Assembly: GCA_035531775.1 (NCBI GenBank)
Contig: DATKSG010000010.1
Coordinates: 1-31,653 of the forward strand
Length of the DNA stretch: 31,653 nt
From: DATKSG01 sp035531775
Lineage (GTDB): Bacteria; Actinomycetota; Acidimicrobiia; Acidimicrobiales; UBA8190
Direction of reading: 5' to 3'
The notes under the pieces were generated by a model, which did not search any database, was not told the origin of the DNA, and was given only the letters and a program-made list of their open reading frames with translations. Positions 1 to 7,566 of the stretch are shown piece by piece. Each line of letters starts with the position of its first letter. Positions within the stretch are counted from its first letter, which is position 1. A program made the position numbers and the translations under genes.

Positions 1-304
1 AGTGCAGGATCCGGTCGCGGTCGCGCTCGAAGCAGGTACGGAAGGGATCGGGCTCCTCCGGGCGCGCCCGGCGCCCGGTGTCGGTGGACCTGGTGGCGCC
101 AGGGGCGAGGTGCGCTTCCTCGGCGTCGTGGCGGGCCATCCGGTCGCACAACGGCGCGCCCGCCGGGCCCACCACGGCGTCCGAGTCGAGGTGGGCGGTG
201 CGGATCGTCCCCATGCCGTGGCCGGCCATGGTGGCGGCCCAACGACGACTGCGCTCGGTCTGCCCCGACGATGACGGGCCTCCCTGCATGGCGCCTCCCT
301 GCAT
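1..304 (-). CDS. dgt: dGTP triphosphohydrolase-like protein, N-terminal part (partial)
   Basis: Only the first ~101 codons are inside the window; the gene runs off the left edge. The reverse strand reads open throughout and ends in FERDRDRILH, the N-terminal signature of bacterial dGTPase-like HD-domain proteins, preceded by an LAPGATRS stretch that matches the usual LAP.A.RS opening of this family. These enzymes remove triphosphate from dNTPs. The metal-binding HD motifs would lie beyond the edge, so catalytic competence cannot be judged. The start is uncertain: ATG at 304 (AAGGAG 4 bases upstream), ATG at 289 (GGGAGG 4 bases upstream) and ATG at 139 are all in frame. The family-like sequence begins only near residue 56, so 139 is quite possible. 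The 12-base string ATGCAGGGAGGC occurs twice at the first two candidate starts. The gene is divergent from the DUF3107 operon. Confidence 0.75.
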   Translation of the reverse strand, partial: MQGGAMQGGPSSSGQTERSRRWAATMAGHGMGTIRTAHLDSDAVVGPAGAPLCDRMARHDAEEAHLAPGATRSTDTGRRARPEEPDPFRTCFERDRDRILH

Positions 305-349
305 GTGGCTCCTTGGCTCCGGCCTGCCTGCCAGTGTGCCCCACGGCTG

Positions 350-355
350 TATGGT
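350..355 (+). promoter_or_regulatory. Possible -10 element (TATGGT) of the DUF3107-Get3 operon
   Basis: TATGGT lies 57 bases before the GTG start at 413, in the divergent gap with the dGTPase gene. It fits the actinobacterial TANNNT -10 pattern. I see no convincing -35. Between it and the gene is an imperfect tandem repeat, TCGGGCCCTGA / TCGGGCCTGA at 361-381, which could be an operator or chance. Confidence 0.3.
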
Positions 356-412
356 CGGGGTCGGGCCCTGATCGGGCCTGAGCGTGCGACGGGGCTGACG
401 AAGGAGCATCGG

Positions 413-649
413 GTGGATGTGCGGATCGGGATCGTCCAGAGCATCAAGGAGCTCGAGGTGGAGCTGGGCGACGATGCCGACCGCGACTCGGTGATCGCCG
501 ACATCGAGCAGTCGCTGGCCCGCAACGAGGGCGTGCTGTGGTTCACCGACCGCCGGGGCCGCCGGGTGGCCGTGCCTGTGGCCAAGGTGGCCTACGTCGA
601 GGTGGGGGCGCCATCCTCCGACCGGCGCGTCGGCTTCGGCGCTCCCTGA
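413..649 (+). CDS. DUF3107 domain-containing small protein
   Basis: This 78-residue protein matches the actinobacterial DUF3107 family across its length: an N-terminal strand (VRIGIVQ), a helix rich in D and E, and the conserved C-terminal block with FTDRRGRRVAVPVAKVAYVEVG. The family has no established biochemical role that I know; members are short, soluble alpha/beta proteins. GTG at 413 was chosen because a clear AAGGAG lies 6 bases upstream (401-406); open sequence reaches back to 305 but without family-like sequence. It sits 19 bases before the first Get3-like ATPase and probably shares its transcript, which suggests but does not prove a link to that pair. Identification of the family is fairly secure, function is unknown. 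Confidence 0.85.
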   Translation: MDVRIGIVQSIKELEVELGDDADRDSVIADIEQSLARNEGVLWFTDRRGRRVAVPVAKVAYVEVGAPSSDRRVGFGAP

Positions 650-668
650 GCCCCCGCTCCCGAACTCC

Positions 669-1634
669 ATGGCCGGGCGGCCGCCCATGACCGGGCTCCT
701 CGATCGTCGCCTCGTCTTCGTCACCGGCAAGGGTGGGGTGGGCAAGACGACGGTGGCCACCGCTCTGGCCCTGTTCGCCTCCGAACGCGGCCGCCGCACG
801 CTGCTTTGCGAAGTCGATGCCAAGGGCGACGTCGCTTCGTACCTGGAGACCGGGCCGACAGCGTTCGCCGAGCGCCAGGTCCTGCCCGACTTGTTCGCCA
901 TGTCGATGGACACCGAGGCGTCGCTGCGCGAGTACCTCAAGCTCAACTTGCGCATCCCCGTGGTGGGAAGGATCGGCCCGCTGGCCCGGGCCTTCGATTT
1001 CGTGGCCACCGCTGCTCCGGGGGTGCGTGAGATCCTCACCGTGGGCAAGCTCTGCTACGAGGTTCGTGAGCGCCATTACGACCTGGTGGTGGTGGACGCC
1101 CCGGCCACCGGCCACATCGTCGGCCAGCTGGCCGCCCCCCAGGCCATCAACGAGTTGGTGAAGGTGGGGCTCATCCGTTCGCAGACCGACTGGATGGTGG
1201 AGATCCTCGCCGACCCGGCGCGCACCGGCCTCGTGATCGTCACCACGCCCGAGGAGATGCCGGTCAACGAGACCATGGAGCTGGCCGGGCGCGTCGAGCG
1301 CGAGACGAACGTCGAGTTGGCGTCGGTGGTGGTCAACCGCGTGCTGCCCGAGCTCTTCGGCCGGAGCGAGGAGGAAGTCTTCGATGCCCTGTGCCGGCCC
1401 GAGCCGGCGAGAGCGCTCGACACCGCCGTGGAGGGCGATGCCGGACCCGTGCTGGCCGCCGCTCGATTGGCTGTGACGCTGCGCCGCACCCGGGCCGGGC
1501 ACCTCGAGCGCCTCCGCGCCGGCTTGGACCGGTCGGTGCCCATGCTCTATCTGCCGTACCTGTTCACGCGCTTCCACGGCCTGCGCACCATCCGGCAGGT
1601 GGCCCGGTCCCTTGGCGAGGAGCTGGGGTTCTGA
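669..1634 (+). CDS. Get3/ArsA-like ATPase, subunit A (Rv3679/BagA type)
   Basis: A 321-residue P-loop ATPase of the ArsA/Get3/MinD group. It has the deviant Walker A GKGGVGKTT (residues 20-28) with the signature lysine at 21, a nucleotide-sensing DAPATGH (143-149) resembling the Get3 switch II motif, and the VVVNRVLP segment typical of the family. The Get3 zinc CxxC is absent, as is the duplicated half of true ArsA, so an arsenite pump role is unlikely. In mycobacteria the equivalent pair Rv3679-Rv3680 has been studied as Get3 homologues. Its stop overlaps the start of the second ATPase (TGATG), implying coupled translation and probably a heterodimer. Start 669 lacks a good ribosome site; ATG 687 is an equal alternative. 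Confidence 0.88.
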   Translation: MAGRPPMTGLLDRRLVFVTGKGGVGKTTVATALALFASERGRRTLLCEVDAKGDVASYLETGPTAFAERQVLPDLFAMSMDTEASLREYLKLNLRIPVVGRIGPLARAFDFVATAAPGVREILTVGKLCYEVRERHYDLVVVDAPATGHIVGQLAAPQAINELVKVGLIRSQTDWMVEILADPARTGLVIVTTPEEMPVNETMELAGRVERETNVELASVVVNRVLPELFGRSEEEVFDALCRPEPARALDTAVEGDAGPVLAAARLAVTLRRTRAGHLERLRAGLDRSVPMLYLPYLFTRFHGLRTIRQVARSLGEELGF

Positions 1635-2827
1635 TGCCGCACTCCGGCGCACCCGGTCGCTCGGCCGTCTCGTCCGGCGCCTCGCTCCAGGGCCTCATGG
1701 CCTCGCGCGAGATCGTGGTGGCGTGCGGGCCCGGCGGTGTGGGCAAGACCACCACAGCGGCGGCGGCAGCGGCCATGGCCGCCGTCCGCATCGGCGGGAA
1801 GGTCCTGGTCGTCACCGTCGACCCGGCCCGCCGCCTGGCCGACGCCCTCGGGCTCGAGGGAATCGGCAACATCGAACGGCAGGTGCCCCCCGAGGCCTTC
1901 GCCGCCGCCGGCGTGAAGCCGGCCGGCGAACTGTGGGCGGCCATGCTCGACACCAAGGAGTCGTGGGACGCGCTCATCGCCACCCATGCTCCTGACGCCC
2001 GGACGCGTGACGAGATCCTGGCCAACCCCCTGTATCGCAACATCTCCGGCCGATTCGTCCAGAGCCACGACTACATCGCCATGGAGCGGCTCTTCGAGAT
2101 CCACGCCACCGGCAACTACGACCTGATCGTGGTGGACACGCCTCCCACCCGCAACGCCCTCGACTTTCTCGATGCCCCCGAGCGCATGGCCGACTTCTTC
2201 TCCAGCCGCCTCTTGCGCTGGCTCATCGTGCCGTATCGCTCGAAGCTCGTGAACTTCGCCTCCAAGCCCTTCTACCAGGTGGCCGATCGGATCCTCGGCA
2301 CCCAGTTCCTGGAGGACATCGCCCAGTTCTTCATTCTGTTCCAGACGATGTACGACGGGTTCGTCGAGCGGGCCCGGTCGGTGCAACGACTCCTGGCCGA
2401 GCGCTGCACGTCGTTCATCGTGGTCTCGACCTTGGAGGCGGTGCCGCTGCGCGAAGCCGAGTTCTTCGCCGAAGCTCTCACCGACCGCAAGTTGCACCTC
2501 GGGGCCATCGTGCTCAACAAAGTCCTGCCCGCCTATCTTCGCGACCCGGGGGGAGCCGCTGTGGCGGAGCGGCTGCGCGACCATTCCGGCGAGGTGGCGG
2601 GCTTGCTGTCGGGGGCGATGGAAGGCGACGAGCAACAGCTGCAGCGGGTCCTGGCCGAGATCGGCCAGAGCTACGTCGACTACCGGGTGGTCGCCGAACG
2701 CGAAGCCGAGCAACAAGCCGAGTTGGGGACCGTCCCCGAGGCGCTCGTGAGCGTGCCGTTCTTCGACACCGACATTTACGATCTGACCGGCCTGCTGCTC
2801 CTCGGGTCCCGGCTCTGGGGTGACTGA
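1634..2827 (+). CDS. Get3/ArsA-like ATPase, subunit B (Rv3680/BagB type), signature lysine missing
   Basis: A 397-residue paralogue of the preceding ATPase. Its Walker A is CGPGGVGKTT (31-40): the P-loop lysine is kept, but the signature lysine of the KGG motif, which reaches across the dimer in MinD/Get3 ATPases, is replaced by proline. The switch region reads DTPPTRN instead of DAPATGH. A long helical, hydrophobic middle (FFSSRLLRWLIVPYRS and following) resembles the client-binding helical part of Get3 proteins. The start ATG overlaps the stop of subunit A as TGATG. The most likely arrangement, inferred from tight coupling and complementary motifs, is an A-B heterodimer with one complete and one altered ATP site. 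The client proteins are unknown. Confidence 0.88.
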   Translation: MPHSGAPGRSAVSSGASLQGLMASREIVVACGPGGVGKTTTAAAAAAMAAVRIGGKVLVVTVDPARRLADALGLEGIGNIERQVPPEAFAAAGVKPAGELWAAMLDTKESWDALIATHAPDARTRDEILANPLYRNISGRFVQSHDYIAMERLFEIHATGNYDLIVVDTPPTRNALDFLDAPERMADFFSSRLLRWLIVPYRSKLVNFASKPFYQVADRILGTQFLEDIAQFFILFQTMYDGFVERARSVQRLLAERCTSFIVVSTLEAVPLREAEFFAEALTDRKLHLGAIVLNKVLPAYLRDPGGAAVAERLRDHSGEVAGLLSGAMEGDEQQLQRVLAEIGQSYVDYRVVAEREAEQQAELGTVPEALVSVPFFDTDIYDLTGLLLLGSRLWGD

Positions 2828-2869
2828 GGCCAAAACCTGCGCTGTGTGCGGTCTTTGTTGGGAACCGGC

Positions 2870-2897
2870 TGAAGAATCCCACGGAGCGTGCCGATAG
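2870..2897 (+). promoter_or_regulatory. Possible FliA/WhiG-type promoter
   Basis: GCCGATAG at 2890-2897 matches 7 of 8 bases of the FliA/SigD/WhiG -10 consensus GCCGATAA. TGAA at 2870-2873, 16 bases upstream, is a 3-of-4 match to the TAAA -35. It lies 29 bases before the preferred start (2927) of the unknown protein downstream. The match is by eye and could be chance. Confidence 0.3.
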
Positions 2898-2926
2898 GTA
2901 CGGCGGGGAGGCAGGCAGGTGACGAA

Positions 2927-3511
2927 ATGCTCACGCAGCTCGAATGGCGAAAGGCCAAGTCGGCGATGAATTCCGGTGCGCCTCGGCACGGGCCGGTCGT
3001 AGGTGGCCGCCCACACGCTGAGGAGAGCGCCGTCCGGCGAGCCTTCACCTTGCTCGGCCAGGCCCTCGCTAGTGACGATGCCGAGGCAGCGGGCCTGCAT
3101 GCCGACGACGTGCTGGCCGACCAGCGCCGGGCTCAGGCCCTGCTCGGCGGCCCCGACGCCTGGGAGGCAGCCCGCCACGCCGTGGTCCAGCGCTACGGAC
3201 GAGTGGGGGCGCTACTCGTGATCGGCTATGAGGACCGCGCACAGCCCGGGACAACGGCCCGGACGCTGCCGGCCCTCGAGCGGCTGATGAACCGGTTCCC
3301 TTCGCTCGACGCCGAGCAGGTGCACGTCCTGCTCGAGGAGATCGACAGCGAAGTGGGGACGGGGATCGGCGGCGAGTCGGTGTCGGCCCGACGTTGGCTG
3401 CACGCCACGTACGCCGTGGCCGAGCGAGACGGCACCGAACCCGCTCATCGGGCGTACATGCAGGCCCTCGATCGCGTCATGCGACTGGCTCGTCCCGTCA
3501 TCGCCTCCTGA
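2927..3511 (+). CDS. Hypothetical protein, mostly helical
   Basis: I do not recognise this 194-residue protein. It appears soluble: no signal peptide and no membrane segment. Residues ~30-130 look helical, with alanine-rich amphipathic stretches (RRAFTLLGQALASDD and AWEAARHAVVQRYG), followed by an acidic helix (VHVLLEEIDSEVG) and a C-terminal helix ending RVMRLARPVIAS. There are no cysteines and no obvious catalytic motif. ATG 2927 was chosen because family-like composition starts there; AGGTGA lies 4 bases upstream. GTG 2888 is in frame but has GGAG only one base away and lies over a putative promoter. It stands alone between the ATPase pair and the methyltransferase operon. Codon use is like its neighbours. 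Confidence 0.65.
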   Translation: MLTQLEWRKAKSAMNSGAPRHGPVVGGRPHAEESAVRRAFTLLGQALASDDAEAAGLHADDVLADQRRAQALLGGPDAWEAARHAVVQRYGRVGALLVIGYEDRAQPGTTARTLPALERLMNRFPSLDAEQVHVLLEEIDSEVGTGIGGESVSARRWLHATYAVAERDGTEPAHRAYMQALDRVMRLARPVIAS

Positions 3512-3534
3512 GGGACGCTGGGGCAGCGGCGGCC

Positions 3535-3540
3535 TACGAT
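3535..3540 (+). promoter_or_regulatory. -10 element (TACGAT) for the methyltransferase-PHP-pdtaS operon
   Basis: TACGAT, a good TANNNT actinobacterial -10, lies 18 bases before the GTG start at 3559. A transcript starting near 3547 would have a leader of about 12 bases that begins at the ribosome-binding site GGAGG (3547-3551). No clear -35 is visible. Confidence 0.45.
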
Positions 3541-3558
3541 GCGGGCGGAGGTGGCATC

Positions 3559-4212
3559 GTGCCCGACATCGTCGATCCGGCCATAGAGGCGTACACCGAG
3601 GCTCATACCACGGTGCCCCCCGTGCACCTGGTGGCCCTGGCCGAGAACACCCGCGGCACGCTGGCCAACCCCGGCATGATGGTCGGCACGGTGGAGGGAC
3701 GGTTCCTGGAGATGCTGGTCCACGCCCTGGCTCCCCGCCACATCCTCGAGATCGGGACCTTCAGCGGATACTCGTCGCTGGCCATGGCCGCCGCTCTCGG
3801 GCCCGGAGGCCGCATCACCACGTGCGAGCTCAGTCCGGACCATGCCGAGGTGGCACGGGCCAACATCGCCGCCAGCCCCTACGCCGGGCTCGTGGAGGTG
3901 CTCGAAGGCCCCGCCCTCGAGACCATCGCCGCGCTGGCCGGCCCGTTCGACTTCGTGTTCATCGACGCCGACAAGAGCAACTACCTGTCCTACTACGATG
4001 CCGTCCTCCCCAAACTGGCACCTGGCGGCCTGATCGCCGCCGACAACACCTTGTGGAGCGGCAAGGTCCTCGACGACGGCGACCGGTCGGAGGACACGAT
4101 CGGGTTGCGCGCCTTCAACGATGCCGTGGTCGAAGACCAGCGTGTGGTGTGCGTGCAGTTGCCGGTACGCGACGGAGTCACCCTCATCCGGCGCGTCCGT
4201 CCCATCGCCTGA
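3559..4212 (+). CDS. SAM-dependent O-methyltransferase (class I, COMT-like)
   Basis: A 217-residue member of the cation-dependent caffeoyl-CoA/catechol-type O-methyltransferase family, common in actinobacteria (Rv0187-like size and layout). The SAM-binding glycine motif is HILEIGTFSGYSS (residues ~58-70); the acidic residue after strand 2 is in TTCELSPDH; the metal-binding segment is FVFIDADKSNY, followed by LIAADNTLWSGKV, which is diagnostic for this family. It would transfer methyl groups to a catechol-like or other small hydroxylated substrate in the cytosol; the substrate is unknown. The GTG start has GGAGG 7 bases upstream. Its stop lies 6 bases before the PHP phosphatase, so the two are co-transcribed with pdtaS, without a clear common pathway. 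Confidence 0.9.
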   Translation: MPDIVDPAIEAYTEAHTTVPPVHLVALAENTRGTLANPGMMVGTVEGRFLEMLVHALAPRHILEIGTFSGYSSLAMAAALGPGGRITTCELSPDHAEVARANIAASPYAGLVEVLEGPALETIAALAGPFDFVFIDADKSNYLSYYDAVLPKLAPGGLIAADNTLWSGKVLDDGDRSEDTIGLRAFNDAVVEDQRVVCVQLPVRDGVTLIRRVRPIA

Positions 4213-4218
4213 GGAACA

Positions 4219-5106
4219 GTGCTCGACTACCACCTGCACCTGTGGCCGCACGGCCAGCAGGCCCGTACCCCCACCCTCGAGCAGGTGGCCTCTTACTGCG
4301 AGCAGGCCAGATCGGCCGGCGTGCGGCAGATCGCTCTCACCGAGCACCTCTTTCGCTTCGTCCAGGCCGACAGGGTGCTGCGCGGGTTCTGGGACGACGA
4401 GCCCGACCCGGCCCTGGCCTCCTCCATGGCCCGGTACTGGGACGACCATGCCCGGGCCGACCTCGATGCCTATGTCGAGTGCGCGCTGGCCGCCAAGGAC
4501 GCAGGCCTGCCCGTGGTGGTCGGCCTCGAAGTCGACTACTACCGGGGTCGCATGGACGAGGTGTCGGCCCTGTTGGACGGGTACCCCTTCGACGTGCTGC
4601 TGGGCTCGGTGCACTGGCTCGGGGCCTGGCGCTTCGACGACCTCTCCGACGACGTGTCGATGCGGCAGTGGTCGGCGAGGGCGGTGGACGACGTGTGGGA
4701 CCACTACACGTCATCCATGGAGGAGCTGGCCGCCTCGGGGACCTGTGACGTCCTGGCCCACCCCGACCTGGTGAAGGTGGCCGGATTCCACCCCGCTGCC
4801 CCAGAGGAATGCTGGGACCGCCTGGCCGAGGCGGCGGCCACGTCGGGCATGGCCGCCGAGGTGTCGTCGGCCGGCTGGCGCAAGCCGGTGGCCGAGGCCT
4901 ACCCCGCTCCTGGGCTCCTCTCGCGTTTCGCCGAGCGGGGGGTGCCCTTCACCACGGCCTCCGACGCCCACCGACTGCCCGACGTGGCGCAGCGAGCCGG
5001 CGACCTCGGCCGGCTGTTGGCCGGCGCCGGCGTGCACACCCTGCGGGCCTTCTCCGGGCGCCGGGCGGTGGACGTCCCCCTCGACCCCGTGGTGGCGGAA
5101 CCGTGA
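4219..5106 (+). CDS. PHP-domain phosphatase, histidinol-phosphatase (HisJ/HisK) type
   Basis: This 295-residue protein has the metal-binding layout of PHP phosphoesterases: DYHLHLW at residues 3-9, LTEHLFRF near 45, GLEVDYY near 108, a histidine in LLGSVHW, DVLAHPDLVK near 178 and TASDAHRLPD near 250. These His, Glu and Asp positions form the trinuclear metal site. HisJ-like members hydrolyse histidinol phosphate in histidine synthesis. That is the likely activity, but PHP proteins with other phosphate substrates look similar, and no his genes are nearby. The GTG start follows the methyltransferase stop by 6 bases, using GAGGA as ribosome site; its own stop overlaps the start of pdtaS as GTGA. 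Confidence 0.82.
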   Translation: MLDYHLHLWPHGQQARTPTLEQVASYCEQARSAGVRQIALTEHLFRFVQADRVLRGFWDDEPDPALASSMARYWDDHARADLDAYVECALAAKDAGLPVVVGLEVDYYRGRMDEVSALLDGYPFDVLLGSVHWLGAWRFDDLSDDVSMRQWSARAVDDVWDHYTSSMEELAASGTCDVLAHPDLVKVAGFHPAAPEECWDRLAEAAATSGMAAEVSSAGWRKPVAEAYPAPGLLSRFAERGVPFTTASDAHRLPDVAQRAGDLGRLLAGAGVHTLRAFSGRRAVDVPLDPVVAEP

Positions 5107-6677
5107 CCACGCCGGCGGAGCTGGCCGCCCGCCACACCACCCTCGACGGCGCCGAGTTCGACCACCTGCAACGTCTGCTCGTGTCGTGGGGCGTGCTGGC
5201 CGACCTCTCCTTCTCCGACTTCCTCCTCTTGGCCCCCATCGACCGCTCCGGCGACGAGCACCTGGTGGTGCTGGGCCAGACCCGGCCCACGACAGGCGCC
5301 ACGTTGCTGCGCCTCGACCTGGTCGGTGAGATGGTCGAGGGGGCCGACTGGCCGTGGGCCGTGCAGGCGCTGGCCGGCGGCCGGATCGTCACCGGCGTGG
5401 CGACCGTGCCGGTGCCGGCACGCATGCGCCAGGCGGGTCCGCCAGGCGCTTCGGGCGACGCCCCCGACACCGGGGAGGTGCCGGTAGTGCCGGAGCTGGC
5501 CCGCCTCGAGTGCGTGCCGGTGCGCTTCGAGGACGACCCCATCGCCGTGGTGGTGCGGGTCGGGCCCCTGGAGGACCAACGTCGCACGGGGCGCCTCGAG
5601 CGTGTCTATCGCGACCTGTACCAACGCCTGGCCGCCATGATGGTCTCGGGCGACTACCCGTTCGCCGGCGAGGAGTTCATCACCGAGGACGCCCCTCGCG
5701 TCGGTGACGGGTTATTGGTGGCCGAGGACAGCGGCCGCTTCACCTATGCCTCGCCCAATGCCACCAGCGCGCTGCACCGCATGGGCGTGAGCGACGCGGT
5801 GGAAGGACACACCCTGTCGGAGCTCGGCCTCGAGTCCACCGCCTTGGAGCGTTGCCTGGCCACCGGGGCACCGGTGATCGAAGAGGTTGAGCGCCGCCCC
5901 GATGTCATCGTGCTCTTCCATTGCACGCCGTTGTTGGCCGAAGGTGCTGTGACCGGCGTCATGGTCCTGCTGCGGGACGTCACCGACGTCCGGCGATTGG
6001 ACCGCCTGCTGCTGTCGAAGGACGCCGCCATCCGCGAGGTCCACCACCGGGTGAAGAACAACCTGCAGACCATCTCGTCGCTGCTGCGGCTCCAGGCACG
6101 GCGCCTCGAGCCGGGCAAGGGACAGGAGGCGCTGCGTGAAGCCGAACGCCGGGTGCGGTCCATCGCCCTGGTGCACGAGATCTTGTCGCGTGAGCCGGGC
6201 GACGAGGTGCCCTTCGACGAGATCGTGTCCTCGCTGGTGCGCATGGCCGAGGACTCGGTGGTGTCAGGCGCCGGCGTGGAGATCCGGGTGGTGGGCGACA
6301 TCGGCGAGGTGCCGGCCGATGTGGCCACCCCCCTGGCTGTGGTGCTGGCCGAGCTGCTGCAGAACGCGGTGGAGCACGCCTTCGCCGACGACGATAGCGG
6401 TGAAGCATCGTCGGATGCCGCCCCCTCCCCAACGGTCGGGCACGTCGACCTCTCCCTGGCCAACGACGGCTACGGCCTCACCATCGAAGTGCGCGACGAC
6501 GGCCGGGGGCTACCACCTGGCTTCGACATCGAAGCAACCTCGAGCCTGGGCCTGTCCATCGTGCGCGACCTGGTCACCAGCCAACTCGACGGCATGATCG
6601 GCATGGACAGCGACGGCGGCACCGTGGTCACCATCGACGTGCCCCTGCGGGATCGCCAGGGGCCGCTGCGACGTTAG
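5103..6677 (+). CDS. pdtaS: PdtaS-like cytosolic sensor histidine kinase (HisKA_2 class)
   Basis: A 524-residue kinase that follows Mycobacterium tuberculosis PdtaS in order and motifs. An N-terminal GAF-like domain (~1-160, with SWGVLADLSFSDFLLL) is followed by a PAS domain (~195-300, SYASPNA-like FTYASPNATSALHRMG), then the H-box EVHHRVKNNLQTIS (312-325, phosphorylated His 314 or 315), an N-box ELLQNAVEHAF and a GDGRGLP-type G-box reading DDGRGLP. There is no membrane segment. PdtaS normally phosphorylates the ANTAR RNA-binding regulator PdtaR, which is not in this window. The start is GTG at 5103 in a GTGA overlap. A rare TTA leucine codon occurs at 5712. It converges with the regulator gene, stops 1 base apart. 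Confidence 0.88.
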   Translation: MTTPAELAARHTTLDGAEFDHLQRLLVSWGVLADLSFSDFLLLAPIDRSGDEHLVVLGQTRPTTGATLLRLDLVGEMVEGADWPWAVQALAGGRIVTGVATVPVPARMRQAGPPGASGDAPDTGEVPVVPELARLECVPVRFEDDPIAVVVRVGPLEDQRRTGRLERVYRDLYQRLAAMMVSGDYPFAGEEFITEDAPRVGDGLLVAEDSGRFTYASPNATSALHRMGVSDAVEGHTLSELGLESTALERCLATGAPVIEEVERRPDVIVLFHCTPLLAEGAVTGVMVLLRDVTDVRRLDRLLLSKDAAIREVHHRVKNNLQTISSLLRLQARRLEPGKGQEALREAERRVRSIALVHEILSREPGDEVPFDEIVSSLVRMAEDSVVSGAGVEIRVVGDIGEVPADVATPLAVVLAELLQNAVEHAFADDDSGEASSDAAPSPTVGHVDLSLANDGYGLTIEVRDDGRGLPPGFDIEATSSLGLSIVRDLVTSQLDGMIGMDSDGGTVVTIDVPLRDRQGPLRR

Positions 6678-6678
6678 G

Positions 6679-7380
6679 TCAGGCGCCTACCGAGAAGCGG
6701 TAGCCGATGCCGCGCACGGTGTGGAGCCAGCGCGGCGCCCCTTCGGGCTCAAGCTTGAGCCGGAGCCGGCGCACGTGCTCGGTCACCGTGGCCGGGTCCT
6801 GCCATTCCTGGGTGGAGCCCCATACGTGCTCGAGCAGTTCCTCGCGGCTGAACACCTGGTCCGGGGCGCCGGCCAGAAAGGCCAAGAGATCGAATTCCTT
6901 AGGGGTCAGGTCGACCACGGTGCCGTCGACTTCGACTCGGTGCGCTGAGCGATCGATGACCAGGCCGTTGTGCTCGATGCGGTTGGTGCTCGGCGCCTGC
7001 TGGCCCCGACGCAGCACGGCCCGAATGCGAGCCTCGAGCTCGGGCAGCGAGCAAGGCTTCACTACGTAGTCGTCAGCCCCGAGGTCGAGCAGGCGGACGC
7101 GCTCGGCTTCCTCGGAGCGACCGGTGAGCACGATTACCGGCAGGGAGCTGTCGCGTCGTAGTCGGGCCAGGACCTCCTCACCGTCGAGGCCCGGCAGGCC
7201 CAGATCCAGCACCACGATGTCGTAGCGGCCGAGACTGGCCTCGCGCAGGGTGGCGGGGCCGTCAGCCGCCTCGCCTACGTGGTAGCCGACGCGCTGGAGG
7301 AATAGCCGGGTGGCCGTGCGGCTCGCCGGATCGTCCTCGGCCACCAACACGGTGTGGTCCTCCTCGGCTGTGGTCACCAT
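6679..7380 (-). CDS. OmpR/PhoB-family response regulator
   Basis: A 233-residue two-domain regulator. The receiver domain (1-~125) has the acidic pocket EDD at 15-17, the phosphoacceptor Asp59 in VVLDLGLPG, Thr86 in VLTG and Lys108 in VVKP. The winged-helix DNA-binding domain (~140-233) shows DLTPKEFDLLAFL, FSREELLEHVWG and the terminal HTVRGIGYRF. ATG 7380 is well supported by AGGAGG 8 bases upstream; open sequence continues to 7548 but looks non-coding. The hybrid kinase on the same strand lies 186 bases upstream and is the natural partner to suspect, though that kinase already has its own receiver. Targets cannot be read from the sequence. Confidence 0.93.
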   Translation of the reverse strand: MVTTAEEDHTVLVAEDDPASRTATRLFLQRVGYHVGEAADGPATLREASLGRYDIVVLDLGLPGLDGEEVLARLRRDSSLPVIVLTGRSEEAERVRLLDLGADDYVVKPCSLPELEARIRAVLRRGQQAPSTNRIEHNGLVIDRSAHRVEVDGTVVDLTPKEFDLLAFLAGAPDQVFSREELLEHVWGSTQEWQDPATVTEHVRRLRLKLEPEGAPRWLHTVRGIGYRFSVGA

Positions 7381-7566
7381 CCCCGCGTCCTCCTCTCGAC
7401 CCTCGCCCCACCAAGCATGACCCGGAATCGTTGCGGGCGTGGGACGTGCCGCCCTGTCGTTGCTCCATCTTGGTACGAGCCAGGGGGTGTCTGGTCGATC
7501 CCCGGGCCGCTCGCCGCCCGTCGTGGTCGGCTGTGTCTCCTCGGCCATGACCCGTCTCGTCGCAGC

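Noticed and set aside
413..649. Small protein as an antitoxin or regulator
   Set aside because: It matches DUF3107 and has no toxin-like neighbour.
543..1652. Long open frame antisense to the first Get3-like gene
   Set aside because: Its translation is biased in composition (H, G, R, Q rich) and has no motifs; it is the GC-driven shadow of a clear ATPase. The same applies to 1547-3178, 3445-4704, 12982-14241 and 14876-16135.
669..2827. Arsenite efflux ATPase (ArsA)
   Set aside because: Each protein has a single ATPase domain, no arsenic-binding cysteines are seen, and no arsB, arsD or arsR is near.
2859..2890. GGGAACC followed by CGT as an ECF sigma promoter
   Set aside because: Spacing is about 20 bases, too long for GGAAC-N16/17-CGT.
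7381..7548. N-terminal extension of the OmpR-type regulator
   Set aside because: AGGAGG 8 bases before ATG 7380 decides the start; the upstream frame has no domain character.
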